Assembly (NCBI RefSeq): GCF_009930815.1
Contig: NZ_CP022222.1
Location: 6,800,501-6,864,500, forward strand
Direction of reading: 5' to 3'
Origin: Bradyrhizobium sp. CCBAU 051011
GTDB lineage: Bacteria > Pseudomonadota > Alphaproteobacteria > Rhizobiales > Xanthobacteraceae
Length of the DNA: 64,000 nucleotides
In this document: one piece after another, positions 41,094-51,800 of the stretch
Numbering within the stretch: position 1 is the first letter of the stretch
Layout of the letters: every line of letters starts with the position of its first letter
Translations under genes and position numbers: made by a program
The notes under the pieces: generated by a model
The model's database searches: none
What the model was told of the DNA's origin: nothing
Seen by the model: the letters and a program-made list of their open reading frames with translations, nothing else

Positions 41094-42536
41094 GTAACGG
41101 GCCTCGATTAGTCAATCCCTTTGCGTTGTCCGCCCGCCGGGGTCTCGCTTCTGTACGGGGTCGGCGCAGGGCCGCCACCTGATGGGGTTGGAAGAGGATA
41201 GGTCGACCAATCTACGTTGTGCGTGCTCACGAGGGCGACCTGGTGGGCAACGGCCTGACCTGATCCATCGTCCCGGCGAAGGGACTTCGCTTCGAGAAGG
41301 CCTGGTGTTGTGACCCGCCCGAAAACTGTTGTGTCTCTCCTGTTAGGCTGCGGCAGCAGCGGCGTTAAAGGGTGTTCCGTCGGCGAGCATGCGATGCATG
41401 ATCACCGCGAGCCGGCGCGCCAGCGCCACTTTGGCTTTGTTCGTGCCGGCGCGCCGTTTGATCCGCATGGCCCAGCTCTTCAATTGCGAACAGCCTTTGA
41501 CCGGCTTGGTCAGCATGACGTTGGCGGCTTCGTAAAGCACCGTGCGCACCGAAGCATCACCGATCTTGCTGATCCGGCCGGTGTAGTCGGTCTCGCCGGA
41601 TTGATGCTTCTTCGGGGTCAACCCGAAATGGGCTCCTGCCTGCTTCGACGATTTGAACCGGGCTGGATCGTCGATCGCGCTGGCATAGGTTAGCGCCACG
41701 ATTGGGCCGACCGCCGGGACTGACGTCAGCAGCCGTGCTTGCATGTCGGATCGCACCATCCTGCGGATCTGCTTCTCGAAGGCTGCGAACTCGGCCCGCA
41801 GCACTGTTCGCACCGCTAGCAGCGCCTTGGCGATCGTTTGCAGGTGCGGGTGGCCCGCCACGAGCTCCTCGATCCGTCCCGCGAACGTCTGCCCGGTCGT
41901 CTTGCCAACCTTCAGGCCAAAACCGCGCAGGATCCCGCGCAGACTGTTCTCCACGTCGTGAAGCTTCGATTGCACCAGCTTGCGCGCCGTCAGCAGCGAT
42001 CGGGTCTCTTGCGCACTCATCGATTTGCAATGCACTGGCCGGAACCAGCCCAGCCGCATCAGTTGCGCGATGCCGCGGGCATCGTTGCGATCCGACTTGA
42101 CCGGCATCGCCTCGAACGCCTTCCGCACGTGCCGCGTCTCCAGCAGTTCCACGGCAAGGCCGGCTATCTTCATGGCCGCAAACAGCCATTGCGACAATGG
42201 TCCGGCCTCCAGCCCGATCCGCTCCAGGCCGAAGCCCAGCGAACCGAACCAGGCGATTAGGGCTTGCGGCTCGCTCGCCACCTTGGCCTCGCGCACGATC
42301 TTGCCATTGGCGTCGACAACGCACACGCTCGAGCATTCCAATGACACGTCGATTCCGGCATAATGCTCCATGGTCGTCTCTCCTTGATGCTTGGAGCGAG
42401 GCTCATCCCTCTGACTCCGTAACACCATCAATGTGAGGGACGACCGCCCGCCTTCCAGGCAGGTCGCGCGAAGCGCGCCACCCAACACCGCCGTAGCAAG
42501 CGCGGCTTGCCTGGAGGGTGGACCGGGGCCCGTTAC
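41094..42536. mobile_element. IS110-family insertion sequence (limits tentative)
   Basis: A single full-length IS110-type transposase gene with non-coding flanks, placed between aapP and cysK. The limits given are a 10-bp inverted pair, GTAACGGGCC at 41094-41103 and GGCCCGTTAC at 42527-42536, giving 1443 bp. IS110 elements often lack terminal repeats, so the pair could be coincidental. Confidence 0.5.
41343..42371 (-). CDS. IS110-family transposase (DEDD recombinase)
   Basis: 342 residues, the full family length. The N-terminal RuvC-like domain begins EHYAGIDVSLECSSV (first catalytic aspartate), continues with GLEAGPLSQWLF (glutamate) and SDRNDARGIAQL (aspartates). The C-terminal Transposase_20 domain shows LLTSVPAVGPIVALTYAS and HFGLTPKKHQSGETD. 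Such enzymes move circular IS intermediates, in some members guided by a bridge RNA from the element's non-coding end. ATG 42371 matches the usual N-terminus. No frameshift is seen, so it may be active. Confidence 0.95.
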   Translation of the reverse strand: MEHYAGIDVSLECSSVCVVDANGKIVREAKVASEPQALIAWFGSLGFGLERIGLEAGPLSQWLFAAMKIAGLAVELLETRHVRKAFEAMPVKSDRNDARGIAQLMRLGWFRPVHCKSMSAQETRSLLTARKLVQSKLHDVENSLRGILRGFGLKVGKTTGQTFAGRIEELVAGHPHLQTIAKALLAVRTVLRAEFAAFEKQIRRMVRSDMQARLLTSVPAVGPIVALTYASAIDDPARFKSSKQAGAHFGLTPKKHQSGETDYTGRISKIGDASVRTVLYEAANVMLTKPVKGCSQLKSWAMRIKRRAGTNKAKVALARRLAVIMHRMLADGTPFNAAAAAA

Positions 42537-42555
42537 CCCATCTACAATTCTGCAA

Positions 42556-43596
42556 TCACGCCTTCTCGAACGGCACGTCGATCTCAGTGCGCTTCTCCAG
42601 CCAGGCCGGCACCGGCAGGTTCTTCGAGCGCATGAACTCCGGATTGAACAGTTTTGACTGATAACGGTTGCCGGAGTCGGCGAGGATGGTGACGATGGTC
42701 TTGCCGGGGCCGAGCTGCTTGGCGAGCCGGATTGCGCCGGCGATGTTGATGCCGGTCGAGCCGCCGAGGCAGAGGCCCTCGTGCTCGAGCAGGTCGTAGA
42801 TCACCGTCACGGCTTCCTCGTCCGAAATGAGGAAAGCGTCGTCGACAACCGCGGTCTCGATGACGGGCGTGACGCGGCCGAGCCCGATTCCTTCGGTGAT
42901 TGAGTCGCCCGGTGTCGATTTGGCCTTGCCGTGCTTGAACAGCTCGTACATCGCAAAGCCATGCGGGTCGGCGCAGGCGTTGACGATGCCTAGGTGCTTT
43001 TCCTTCAGATATCGGCTGACGCCGGCCAGCGTGCCGCCGGTGCCGACCGAGCAGATAAAGCCGTCGATCCTGCCGCCGGTCTGTTCCCAGATCTCCGGTC
43101 CGGTGGACTCGTAGTGCGCCTTGGCGTTGTCGAGATTGTTCCACTGGTCGGCGAACAACACGCCGTTCGGCTCGGTCTTGCGAAGCTGCGCGGCCAGCCG
43201 CCGGCCGACATGCTGATAGTTGTTCGGATTGGCGTAAGGCAGCGCCGGCACCTCGACGAGCTCGGCGCCGCACAGCCGCAGCATGTCTTTCTTTTCCTGG
43301 CTCTGCGTTTCCGGGATCAGGATCAAGGTCCGGTAACCGCGCGCGCTGGCGACCACGGCGAGACCGATGCCGGTGTTGCCGGCGGTCGATTCCACCACCA
43401 GGCCGCCGGGCTTGAGCTCGCCGCGCTTCTCGGCCTCCAGGATCATCCACTTGCCCGCGCGGTCCTTGACCGACTGGCCGGGATTCATGAATTCGGCCTT
43501 GCCGAGAATAGTGCAGCCGGTGGCTTCGGAAGCGTGCTTCAGCTTGATGAGGGGCGTGTTGCCGATCGCTTCGATAACGTCTTTGTGGAAGGCCAT
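42556..43596 (-). CDS. cysK: Cysteine synthase A (O-acetylserine sulfhydrylase)
   Basis: 346 residues, fold-type II PLP enzyme. PLP lysine K44 in PGQSVKDRAGKWM; phosphate loop region STAGNTGIGLA; GTGGTLAGVSRYL further on; ends near the characteristic LFNPEFMRSKNLPVPAWLEK. It makes cysteine from O-acetylserine and sulphide in the cytosol. It is monocistronic in appearance, just downstream of the IS element's 5' flank on the same strand. The long form (about 345 aa) is typical of alphaproteobacteria. Confidence 0.94.
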   Translation of the reverse strand: MAFHKDVIEAIGNTPLIKLKHASEATGCTILGKAEFMNPGQSVKDRAGKWMILEAEKRGELKPGGLVVESTAGNTGIGLAVVASARGYRTLILIPETQSQEKKDMLRLCGAELVEVPALPYANPNNYQHVGRRLAAQLRKTEPNGVLFADQWNNLDNAKAHYESTGPEIWEQTGGRIDGFICSVGTGGTLAGVSRYLKEKHLGIVNACADPHGFAMYELFKHGKAKSTPGDSITEGIGLGRVTPVIETAVVDDAFLISDEEAVTVIYDLLEHEGLCLGGSTGINIAGAIRLAKQLGPGKTIVTILADSGNRYQSKLFNPEFMRSKNLPVPAWLEKRTEIDVPFEKA

Positions 43597-43687
43597 GTCG
43601 TTGAAATCGCCGGTTTGTTTGCCTAATCGTTGAGCGACCCTAAAGGACCGCCGCTAGCCGCACAAGCCAGCGTTGCGGCGGGTCAGG

Positions 43688-44917
43688 TCAGCCCGATTTC
43701 GCAAATACCACCTGGCGCACGTCGATATTTCCCGACAGGAAACCGGCCTCGCAATATGCGAGGTAATATTCCCAGAGCCGCCGGAAGCGATCGTCGAAAC
43801 CCGATGGCGTCAGGTTCGGCCACGCCGCGCGGAAATTGTTTCGCCAGATCGCAAGCGTCTTGGCATAATCTTGCCCAAAGATGCGCTCGCGGATGACGGG
43901 AACGCCGAAACGCTCGCCTAGGTTTTTCAGGATCTGCGGCGAGGGCAGCATGCCACCCGGGAAGACGTAACGCTGGATGAAGTCGACTTCGCGGCGATAG
44001 GTCTGGAACAGGCTGTCCTGGATGGTGATGGCCTGGATGCCGGCGAGTCCTCCGGGCAGCAGGCGGTCGCGCAACTGTGAAAAATAGTTCGGCCAGAATT
44101 GTTCGCCGACCGCCTCGATCATCTCGATCGAGGCGATCCGGTCGTAGCGGTCGCGTTCGTCGCGATAATCCCTGAGCTTGATCTCGACCTTGTCGCTGAG
44201 CCCGGCATTGTGAATCCGCGCTTGTGCGAAATCGCGCTGCTCCTTGCTGATGGTGAGGCCTACGACCTTGGCGCCGAACGTCCTGGCGGCGTATTCGGCA
44301 AAGCCGCCCCAGCCGCAGCCGATCTCCAACAGCTTCTGGCCCGGCCGCAGATCGATGGCCTCGGCGAGCCGCCGGTACTTGTTGTGTTGCGCGGCCGTCA
44401 GGTCGGGCGTGTCGTCCTCGAACAAGGCCGACGAATAGGTCATGCTCGGATCGAGCCACGCCGAGTAGAAGGCGTTGCCGATGTCGTAATGCGCATAGAT
44501 GTTGCGTCGGGCCTGTCGCCGCGTATTGCGGTTGAGCCAATGCCTAATGAACTGCAGCGTGCGCGCCAGCGGGTTGGCGACCAACATCGTCTGCATCCAG
44601 TCCTGGTTGACGCAGAACAGATAGAGGAATTGCGTGAGGTCGGGCGTGTCCCATTCGCCGCGCAGATAGGCTTCCGCAATGCCGATGTCGCCGCCGCGCA
44701 AGAGCCGCGAGGCAAAGCCGTAATCGTAGATCTTCATCGCCGCGGCCGGACCCGGCCCGTTGCCGCCGAGCCGCACCATGCGGCCGTCGGCCAGCGTCAC
44801 GTCGAGCGTGCCGTGTTGCAGCTTTGAACCGAAGCCCAGCGCCAGCCGGACCATGCGGGGCAATTCCGGAAACGTTGCATCTACGGTTTCCGATGTGACC
44901 GAAATCAACTCGGACAT
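43688..44917 (-). CDS. cfa: Cyclopropane-fatty-acyl-phospholipid synthase
   Basis: 409 residues: an N-terminal lipid-binding domain and a C-terminal SAM-dependent methyltransferase domain with LEIGCGWGG at 197-205 and the family segments NIYAHYDIGNAFYSAWLD and SYSSALF-type motif (here TYSSALF). It adds a methylene bridge to unsaturated acyl chains in membrane phospholipids. ATG 44917 begins the usual N-terminus; the frame is open far upstream through decayed genes. In relatives it follows an FAD amine oxidase and a DUF1365 gene; both are broken here. Confidence 0.94.
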   Translation of the reverse strand: MSELISVTSETVDATFPELPRMVRLALGFGSKLQHGTLDVTLADGRMVRLGGNGPGPAAAMKIYDYGFASRLLRGGDIGIAEAYLRGEWDTPDLTQFLYLFCVNQDWMQTMLVANPLARTLQFIRHWLNRNTRRQARRNIYAHYDIGNAFYSAWLDPSMTYSSALFEDDTPDLTAAQHNKYRRLAEAIDLRPGQKLLEIGCGWGGFAEYAARTFGAKVVGLTISKEQRDFAQARIHNAGLSDKVEIKLRDYRDERDRYDRIASIEMIEAVGEQFWPNYFSQLRDRLLPGGLAGIQAITIQDSLFQTYRREVDFIQRYVFPGGMLPSPQILKNLGERFGVPVIRERIFGQDYAKTLAIWRNNFRAAWPNLTPSGFDDRFRRLWEYYLAYCEAGFLSGNIDVRQVVFAKSG

Positions 44918-45330
44918 GTGCGATCCATCGAACGTCGGTTTGCCCCGACTTCGCATGGCCGATCGGTCCTGCTCAGTCTTTGGCATGGGCGGACAACGCT
45001 GGCGAAGTATAATCGTTGCCGTTCTCGCTCGCCAAGCTGGTTTTGAAAGGCGGCATGCTGCCGCGGGACCAGCCGCGCGCCCTTGAGCCAGAGCCGCAGC
45101 GCCTCCCAGTGTATCGCCGCCATGACCTTGAATGTGACGAGCGGCAGAGCGAACAACGCACGCAGCAACTCTTTGGTGTTGAGCATGCGGCGACGACCAT
45201 TGAAGGTTGCAGCGAGCAGGGTCCTTTGCGGCAGGTTTCCAGAATTCGCAATTGCACACGCTCGTCAGGTTGCAGCGAGCGAAAATGTGCGCATCGCCAT
45301 ATCGAGGACGAGATGTAGAACAGTTTGTCC
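44905..45330 (-). pseudogene. DUF1365 gene remnant upstream of cfa
   Basis: One frame (45186 down to 44905) encodes LNTKELLRALFALPLVTFKV and AAIHWEALRLWLKGARL, the characteristic C-terminal part of DUF1365 proteins, then runs on without a natural end. The preceding part is split between frames (RVQLRILET in one, LLAATFNGRRR in another), and the N-terminal third is missing. It is a decayed member of the FAD oxidase-DUF1365-cfa cluster. Confidence 0.75.
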
Positions 45331-45426
45331 TGCCACTGCCGCACGCCGGCATATCTGACATCGCCTGACATCACCGGATGGATGTAGGGATCGATGTCGC
45401 CGAAGGTGTTGCGCGCACCTCGCAGA

Positions 45427-45602
45427 TCAGAAGCACCGGATCGCTGCTCGCGCGATTAGCAGAAATAGACCGAGCCCGGCCATTCTGTCTGCGGCGTAAT
45501 CCTCGATGCTCCGCTGGTTGAAGATATCGCGGAGCATCCAGAAGTAGGAGGGCGGGCCGCTGCGTTGCCGCTGATTCCCTTACCCACCACCGCGACCCGC
45601 AT
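45427..45602 (-). pseudogene. FAD-dependent amine oxidase remnant
   Basis: The start MRVAVVGKGISGNAAA is the dinucleotide-binding GxGxxG motif of the amine oxidase normally found upstream of DUF1365/cfa. After a large deletion the minus strand resumes in another frame with YFWMLRDIFNQ...SIEDYAADRMAGLGLF, an internal segment of the same protein, then stops. Only about 60 of the ~420 codons are left. Confidence 0.7.
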
Positions 45603-45945
45603 TTTTTGCCCTCCGTTACGCGAGGCGAGATACAGGGGGCTGTTCCAGGGTTTCAAATCGGCCACAGGCGGGGAAAAACCCCATGAAATCTTCGTAAGAT
45701 TTCGATGTCCTGTGGAGCCCCGACATCGTCCGAAACCCTATAAAATAAGGGAGATGAGCGCTTTGCCGGCTGTTTTTTCGCGTCCGCGCAGAGCATTGGC
45801 GAAGGGCTCGCGGGACTGTCCGCATCCCGGCCGCAAGGCTAGTATTAAGCAGTTCTAACGGAAGCATCACCCCCGTGAAGTTGCAGGCCACCAGGAGAAG
45901 CGCTCGCCGTGCGTCGGGCCGGGATTTGCCCGGTGGAGAACGGGT
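45603..45945. promoter_or_regulatory. Upstream region of the RND efflux operon
   Basis: About 340 bases without a supportable gene, AT-richer around 45720-45770. It must hold the promoter of the nodT-mdtABC operon. No adjacent regulator gene and no strong palindrome were found. Confidence 0.35.
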
Positions 45946-47433
45946 GTGACCCAGCGAACTGCAACTGCGGCGATGGAAGGCTGGTCTGCTCTCGTCCCCG
46001 GCGGCAAACGGCTGGCGCGATCGCTTGCGGTGCTCGGTCTGGTCGCCAGTTCCGCCGGCTGCATCCTGACCAAGGACCTTCCCGATCCCGCGCTCGACAT
46101 CCCCGATGGCTACAAGGCGGCCCGGCTATCGAAGGCCAAGGATGCGCCGCCGACGCTCGACTGGTGGCGTGGCTTCCGTTCGCGGGAGCTGACGAGCCTG
46201 ATGGAGGAGGCGCAGACCGTTAATCTGGACATTGCAGCGGCCACCGCGCGGTTCCAGCAGGCTGATGCGCAGGCGCGGATCGCGGGCGCGGCGCTGTTGC
46301 CTACGCTCAGCGGCAGCGGTTCGGAGAGCTATTCGCGCACCTCCGGATCGAGCGCCAGCGGCTTGAGTATTGGCGGTCGCGAGGTGGTCAACTATTCGGC
46401 CTCGCTCAGCGCCAGCTATGAGCTGGACTTCTGGGGCAAGAACCGCGACGCCGCACAGGCCGCGGAAGAGATCGCGATCGCCAACCGCTTCGACCGCGAC
46501 GTCGTTGCGCTGACCACGCTGACGACGGTTGCCAACGCCTATTTCCAGGTGCTGACGGCGCAGGACCGGATTCGCACCGCGCAGCGAAACATCGCCAGCG
46601 CCGAGCGCATCCTCAACGCCATCAAGGAGCGCTTCAGAGCCGGGACCGGCACCGACCTCGACGTCGCGCAGCAGGAGAGCGTGCTCGCCAACCAGCGCGC
46701 GCTGGTGCCGCCGCTGCGGCAGACGCTCGACCAGAATATCAACGCGCTCGCAACCCTGGTGTCACGGCCGCCGGAAGCCGTGCGCGTTGCCGGCGGATCG
46801 CTCAACCAGATCGCCATCCCGCGGGTCACGCCCGGGCTACCGTCGGAGCTGTTGACGCAGCGTCCCGACATCCGGCGTCAGGAAGCCCAGTTGGCTTCTG
46901 CGACCGCCAATGTCGGCAATGCCCGCGCGCAGTTCTTTCCAAGCATCCAATTGACCGGGCAGGGCGGCTATCAAAGCTCGGCGCTATCATCGCTGTTTCA
47001 GCCGCAAGCCGCGTTCTTCAGCATGGTCGGCAGCCTGACCCAGCCGATCTTCGACGGCGGCCGGATCCTCGGCAATTTCGAGTTCACCAAGGCGCGGCAG
47101 GATGAACTGCTGCAGACCTATCGCAAGACCGTGGTGCAGTCCTTTGCCGACGTCGATAACGCCCTTTATTCGATCCGCCAGACCACTGAGAAGCTGCGCC
47201 TGCAGAGGGAAGTGGTGGCGGCGTCCCGCCGGGCGTTCGAATTGTCCGAGCAGCAGCTCCGGGCCGGAACCGCCGATATCGTAACTGTGCTAAATACGCA
47301 GCTGACATTGTTCCAGGCTGAGGATGCGCTGTCGCAGGCCCAACTGGCCCGGCTGCTCGCGATCGTCAGTCTTTATCAGGCGCTGGGAGGCGGCTGGGAG
47401 CCTAGGATGGAAAGGCCGGTCAATGCTCTTTAA
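45946..47433 (+). CDS. NodT-type outer-membrane efflux lipoprotein
   Basis: 495 residues of the TolC/NodT family: a lipoprotein signal ending in SSAGC (cysteine about residue 38), DWWRGFRSRELTSLMEEA and then two repeats of long helices and strands (ATARFQQADAQARIAGA; RRQEAQLASATANVGNARAQFFPSIQLTGQGG in part). It forms the outer-membrane channel of the RND pump. The start is GTG 45946, with ATG 45973 as alternative. Its end overlaps the adaptor gene by 11 nt. Confidence 0.93.
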   Translation: MTQRTATAAMEGWSALVPGGKRLARSLAVLGLVASSAGCILTKDLPDPALDIPDGYKAARLSKAKDAPPTLDWWRGFRSRELTSLMEEAQTVNLDIAAATARFQQADAQARIAGAALLPTLSGSGSESYSRTSGSSASGLSIGGREVVNYSASLSASYELDFWGKNRDAAQAAEEIAIANRFDRDVVALTTLTTVANAYFQVLTAQDRIRTAQRNIASAERILNAIKERFRAGTGTDLDVAQQESVLANQRALVPPLRQTLDQNINALATLVSRPPEAVRVAGGSLNQIAIPRVTPGLPSELLTQRPDIRRQEAQLASATANVGNARAQFFPSIQLTGQGGYQSSALSSLFQPQAAFFSMVGSLTQPIFDGGRILGNFEFTKARQDELLQTYRKTVVQSFADVDNALYSIRQTTEKLRLQREVVAASRRAFELSEQQLRAGTADIVTVLNTQLTLFQAEDALSQAQLARLLAIVSLYQALGGGWEPRMERPVNAL

Positions 47434-48814
47434 GCCGGAAGTGGACGACAAGGCGAAGACGGCCGGCAAGCGAGTGGCGCGGGGCATTGGCCGTCGGATG
47501 GTATCGCTGACGATCACGCTGTTGATCCTTGGCGGGCTCGGCTATCTCGGCTGGAACGCCTTTCAGCAGAAGCCGACGGGGCGCAACGGCCCCGGCGCGC
47601 GCCCCGACCTTCCAGTGCCGGTGCTGGCGACGACGCCGCGGACGCAGGATGTCCCGGTCTATCTCGACGCCGTGGGCTCGGTCCGCGCGCTGAACACGGT
47701 GACGGTGCGCGCCCAGGTCGACGGCAAGCTGATCAAGGTGAATTTCGTCGAAGGCCAGGACGTCAGGCAAGGCGACGTGCTGGCCGAGATCGACCCCGTG
47801 ATCTATCAGGCGCAGTACGATCAGGCGGTAGCCAAGAAGGCGCAGGATGAAGCGCTGCTTGCCAACCAGAAGCTCGATCTGGCGCGCTATCAGCAGCTTG
47901 CCGCGTCGAATGCCGGCTCCAAGCAGCAAGCCGATACGCAGCGCGCGGTGGTCGCCCAGCAGGAAGCGCTGGTGCAGGCCGACCAGGCTGCAATCGACAA
48001 TGCCAAGGCGATGCTCGGCTATACCAAGGTCATCGCGCCGCTGACGGGCCGCGTCGGCCTGCGCCAGGTCGACCAGGGCAACATCATCCGTGCTTCTGAT
48101 GTCACCGGCCTCGTCATCATCACCCAATTGCAGCCGATCGCGGTGCAGTTCAGCCTGCCGCAGCAGCAGATCGTGCGGGTCAATGCCGCTGCGGCCAAGG
48201 GCGTGCTGGCGGTGGACGTGTTCGGCAATGACGGCGTGACGGTCGTCGATACAGGTACGCTCAAGGGTATCGACAACCAGGTCGATCCGACCACGGGCAC
48301 GCTGAAGCTGAAGGCCGAGTTTCCGAACGCCAAATTCCAGCTCTGGCCCGGGCAGTTCGTCAATGTTCGGCTGAAGGTCGAAACGCTGGAGAAGGCGATC
48401 GTGGTACCGACCTCGGCGGTGCAGCGCGGTCCCGCCGGCACGTTCAGCTATGTGATCGGACCGGGCGACATTGCGACCGCCAAGGCGATCGTGGTGACGC
48501 AGCAGAACGAGAACGACGCGGTGATCGCGAGCGGGCTTTCGACCTCCGACCGCGTGGTAACGACAGGCTTTGCCAACCTGTCCGACGGCGCCAAGGTCCT
48601 GATCGGCACCGACGACCGGGCGCCGACCGCCGATCTGGCGCCGCGCAAGCGCAGCCGCAGCCCTGATGCCAAGGCGGGTCCGGGCAAGGAAGGCGGTCTT
48701 GGCAAGGACGGCGAGCACCGCGGCAAACGCGAGCGCGGCGAGGGCGACCAGAAGGGACAAACCGGACCAGCGCGAGGCGAGCCATCGGGCGGCGCGGCGA
48801 AGTCGCAGCCTTGA
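47423..48814 (+). CDS. mdtA: RND periplasmic adaptor, MdtA type
   Basis: 463 residues: membrane anchor (about 29-47), lipoyl-like segment GSVRALNTVTVRAQVDGKL and VEGQDVRQGDVLAEIDP, coiled-coil hairpin (about 125-190), then beta-barrel and membrane-proximal domains (PLTGRVGLRQVDQGN; TLKLKAEFPNAKFQLWPGQFVNVRL in part). The C-terminus carries an unusual ~60-residue charged, Lys/Gly-rich low-complexity tail (GKEGGLGKDGEHRGKRERGEG). It links the pump pair to the NodT channel. Confidence 0.94.
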   Translation: MLFKPEVDDKAKTAGKRVARGIGRRMVSLTITLLILGGLGYLGWNAFQQKPTGRNGPGARPDLPVPVLATTPRTQDVPVYLDAVGSVRALNTVTVRAQVDGKLIKVNFVEGQDVRQGDVLAEIDPVIYQAQYDQAVAKKAQDEALLANQKLDLARYQQLAASNAGSKQQADTQRAVVAQQEALVQADQAAIDNAKAMLGYTKVIAPLTGRVGLRQVDQGNIIRASDVTGLVIITQLQPIAVQFSLPQQQIVRVNAAAAKGVLAVDVFGNDGVTVVDTGTLKGIDNQVDPTTGTLKLKAEFPNAKFQLWPGQFVNVRLKVETLEKAIVVPTSAVQRGPAGTFSYVIGPGDIATAKAIVVTQQNENDAVIASGLSTSDRVVTTGFANLSDGAKVLIGTDDRAPTADLAPRKRSRSPDAKAGPGKEGGLGKDGEHRGKRERGEGDQKGQTGPARGEPSGGAAKSQP

Positions 48815-48844
48815 TCGCCTTCGCAAAGTCATGAGTACGCAACC

Positions 48845-51800
48845 ATGAGCGTCTCCGAACCGTTCATCCGCCGGCCGATCGCAACCTCGCTGTTAGGGAT
48901 TGCGCTGATGATCGGCGGCGCGCTCGGCTATTGGGCGCTGCCGGTATCGGCGCTGCCGCAAGTCGATTTCCCGACCGTGCAGGTGACGACGCAACTGCCG
49001 GGCGCCAGTCCCGATGTGGTCGCGTCCCTGATCACGGCGCCGCTGGAACGCCAGCTTGGGCAGATCCCGTCGCTGTCGTCGATGCAGTCGACCTCTTCGT
49101 ACGGCGTCAGCCAGATCTCGCTGCAATTCGACCTCAACCGCGACATCGACGGCGCCACCCAGGACGTGCAGGCCGCGATCAACGCCGCCGCCGGAATCCT
49201 GCCGAAAAACCTGCCGTATCCGCCGACCTACGCCAAGGTGAACCCGGCCGACGCGCCGGTCCTGACGCTCGCGCTGACGTCGGAGACGATTTCGCTGCGT
49301 GCGATGAGCGATATCGCCGACACCATTCTCGGCCAGCGGCTCAGCCAGATTTCCGGCGTCGGGCGCGTCGCCATCCTCGGCGGACTGAAGCCTGCGGTGC
49401 GGGTGCAGGCCGATCTGGCGCGGCTCGCCGCCTACGGCATCTCGATGGAGGATCTGCGCAACGCCATCGCGGGCGCCAACGTGTCGGGGCCGAAGGGATC
49501 GCTCGACGGCGCGCAGCAGGCCTACACCATCGCCGCCAACGACCAGATCGCGGCGGCGGAGGCCTATAAACCGATCATCATCGCCTATCGTAACGGCTCG
49601 CCGGTCACCATCGGCGACGTGGCCATTATCATCGACGGGCTGGAGAACGATCGGACCGGCGGCTGGTACCAGGGCACGCCGGCCGTGATCATCGACATCC
49701 AGCGGCAGCCCGGCGCCAACGTGATCGAGGTCGTCAGGCAGATCCGCGAGGAAATCCCCAAGGTACAGCGCGCGATCCCGGCCGGCGTCAATCTGAACAT
49801 CGTCTCCGACCGGACCGTCACCATTCGCGCGTCCGTCCGCGACGTGCAGTTCACGCTGATCCTTTCCGTGGTGCTGGTGACGCTGGTGGTGCTGTTGTTC
49901 CTGCGGTCGCTGCGCGCGACCCTGATCGCGGGCGTGGCGCTGCCGCTGTCGCTGATCACGAGCTTCGGCATCATGTATTTCTGCGGTTTCAGCCTCGACA
50001 ATCTGTCGCTGATGGCGCTGACGATCGGCACCGGCTTCGTGGTCGACGATGCCATCGTGATGATCGAGAACATTGTCCGCCACATGGAAAACGGCGAGTC
50101 CGTGATGGAGGCGTCGCTGAAGGGCGCCAGCGAAATCGGCTTCACCGTGATCTCGCTGACGGTGTCGCTGATCGCGGTCTTCATCCCGCTTCTGTTCATG
50201 TCCGGGCTGGTCGGGCGCATGTTCCGCGAGTTTGCGCTGACGCTGACGATCGCGGTCGTGACCTCGGCGATCGTGTCGCTGACGCTGACGCCGATGATGT
50301 GTTCGCGGCTCCTGAAGCATGTCGGGGAGGAGATGACGGTGCCAGGCCTTGCCGCCGTCAGCCGCTTCATCGACCGCATGGTCGCCTTCTACCATCGCAC
50401 GCTGCTGTGGGTGCTGCAGCGCCAGCGCGCGACGCTGATGGTGACCTTTGCCACCATTATCGCGACGCTTCTGATGTATGTGGTCGCGCCGAAGGGCTTC
50501 CTGCCGCTGCAGGACACCGCGTCGATTACCGCGGTGACCGAGGCCGGCCCCGATGTTTCCTTTGCCGAGATGCAGAGCCGTCAGGCGGCGGCTGCCGCCG
50601 CGATCCAGGCAGATCCGGAGGTGGTCGGCGTGGTTTCCGTCATCGGCGCAGGGTCCGTCAACCCGACCACCAATGTCGGGCGGCTGGTGATGACGCTGAG
50701 GCCGCGCGGCGAGCGGGAGGATGACATTTCGGCCGTGGTCGACCGGCTGAAGCAGCGAACCGCCTCGATCCCCGGCATGACGATCTACTTCCAGCCGGTG
50801 CAGGACGTGCAGATCTCGACCCAGTCGAGCCGCTCGCAGTACCAGTACACGCTGACCGGCACCGATGCGGCGGAAGTGTCGCTGTGGTCGCAGAAGCTCA
50901 TTGCCGAAATGCGCAGGGACCCTCTGTTCCGCGACGTCTCCTCGGAAGCGCAGGAAGGCGGCCTGCGCGCCGCGCTCAACATCGATCGTCAACGCGCCGG
51001 CCAGCTCGGCGTCAGCATCCAGGCGGTCAACGACACCCTCAACGACGCCTTCGCGCAGCGGCAGATTTCGACGATTTACGGCCAGGCCAACCAGTACCGC
51101 GTGGTGCTGGAGGCGATGCCGATGTACCAGCGCGATCCCTCGATCCTCTCGAAGCTTTATCTGCCGGGGGCCGCGAGTGCCACCGTCGGCGCGCCCAACG
51201 CCCAGGTGCCGCTGTCGGCGGTAGCGACGCTGACTCGCACCACGGCGCCGCTGGCGATTTCGCATCTGGCGCAGTTTCCGGCCGTCTCGCTCAGCTTCAA
51301 CCTTGCACCCGGCGAGGCGCTTGGCGATGCCGTCGAGGCGGTCAAGAAGATCGAGACCAGGATCGGCATGCCCGGCAGCATCGTCGGCGTCTATGCAGGC
51401 GATGCGGCCGAATTCTCCAAGTCGCTGACCGGCCAGCCCTGGCTCATCCTGGCGGCAATCGTCACCATCTACATCGTGCTGGGCGTGCTCTACGAGAGCT
51501 ACATCCACCCGATCACCATTCTCTCGACGCTGCCCTCTGCAGGCGTCGGCGCCATTCTGGCGCTGATGCTGTTCGGGCAGGACCTGTCGGTGATCGGCCT
51601 GATCGGCATCATTCTGTTGATGGGCATCGTCAAGAAGAACGCGATCATGATGATCGACTTCGCGCTGGAGGCGGAGCGGCATCAGGGCATGTCGCCTTCC
51701 GAGGCGATCGTGCAGGCCTGCCTGTTGCGCTTCCGCCCGATCATGATGACGACGCTGGCCGCGTTGTTCGGCGCATTGCCGCTGGCGATCGAGAGCGGCA

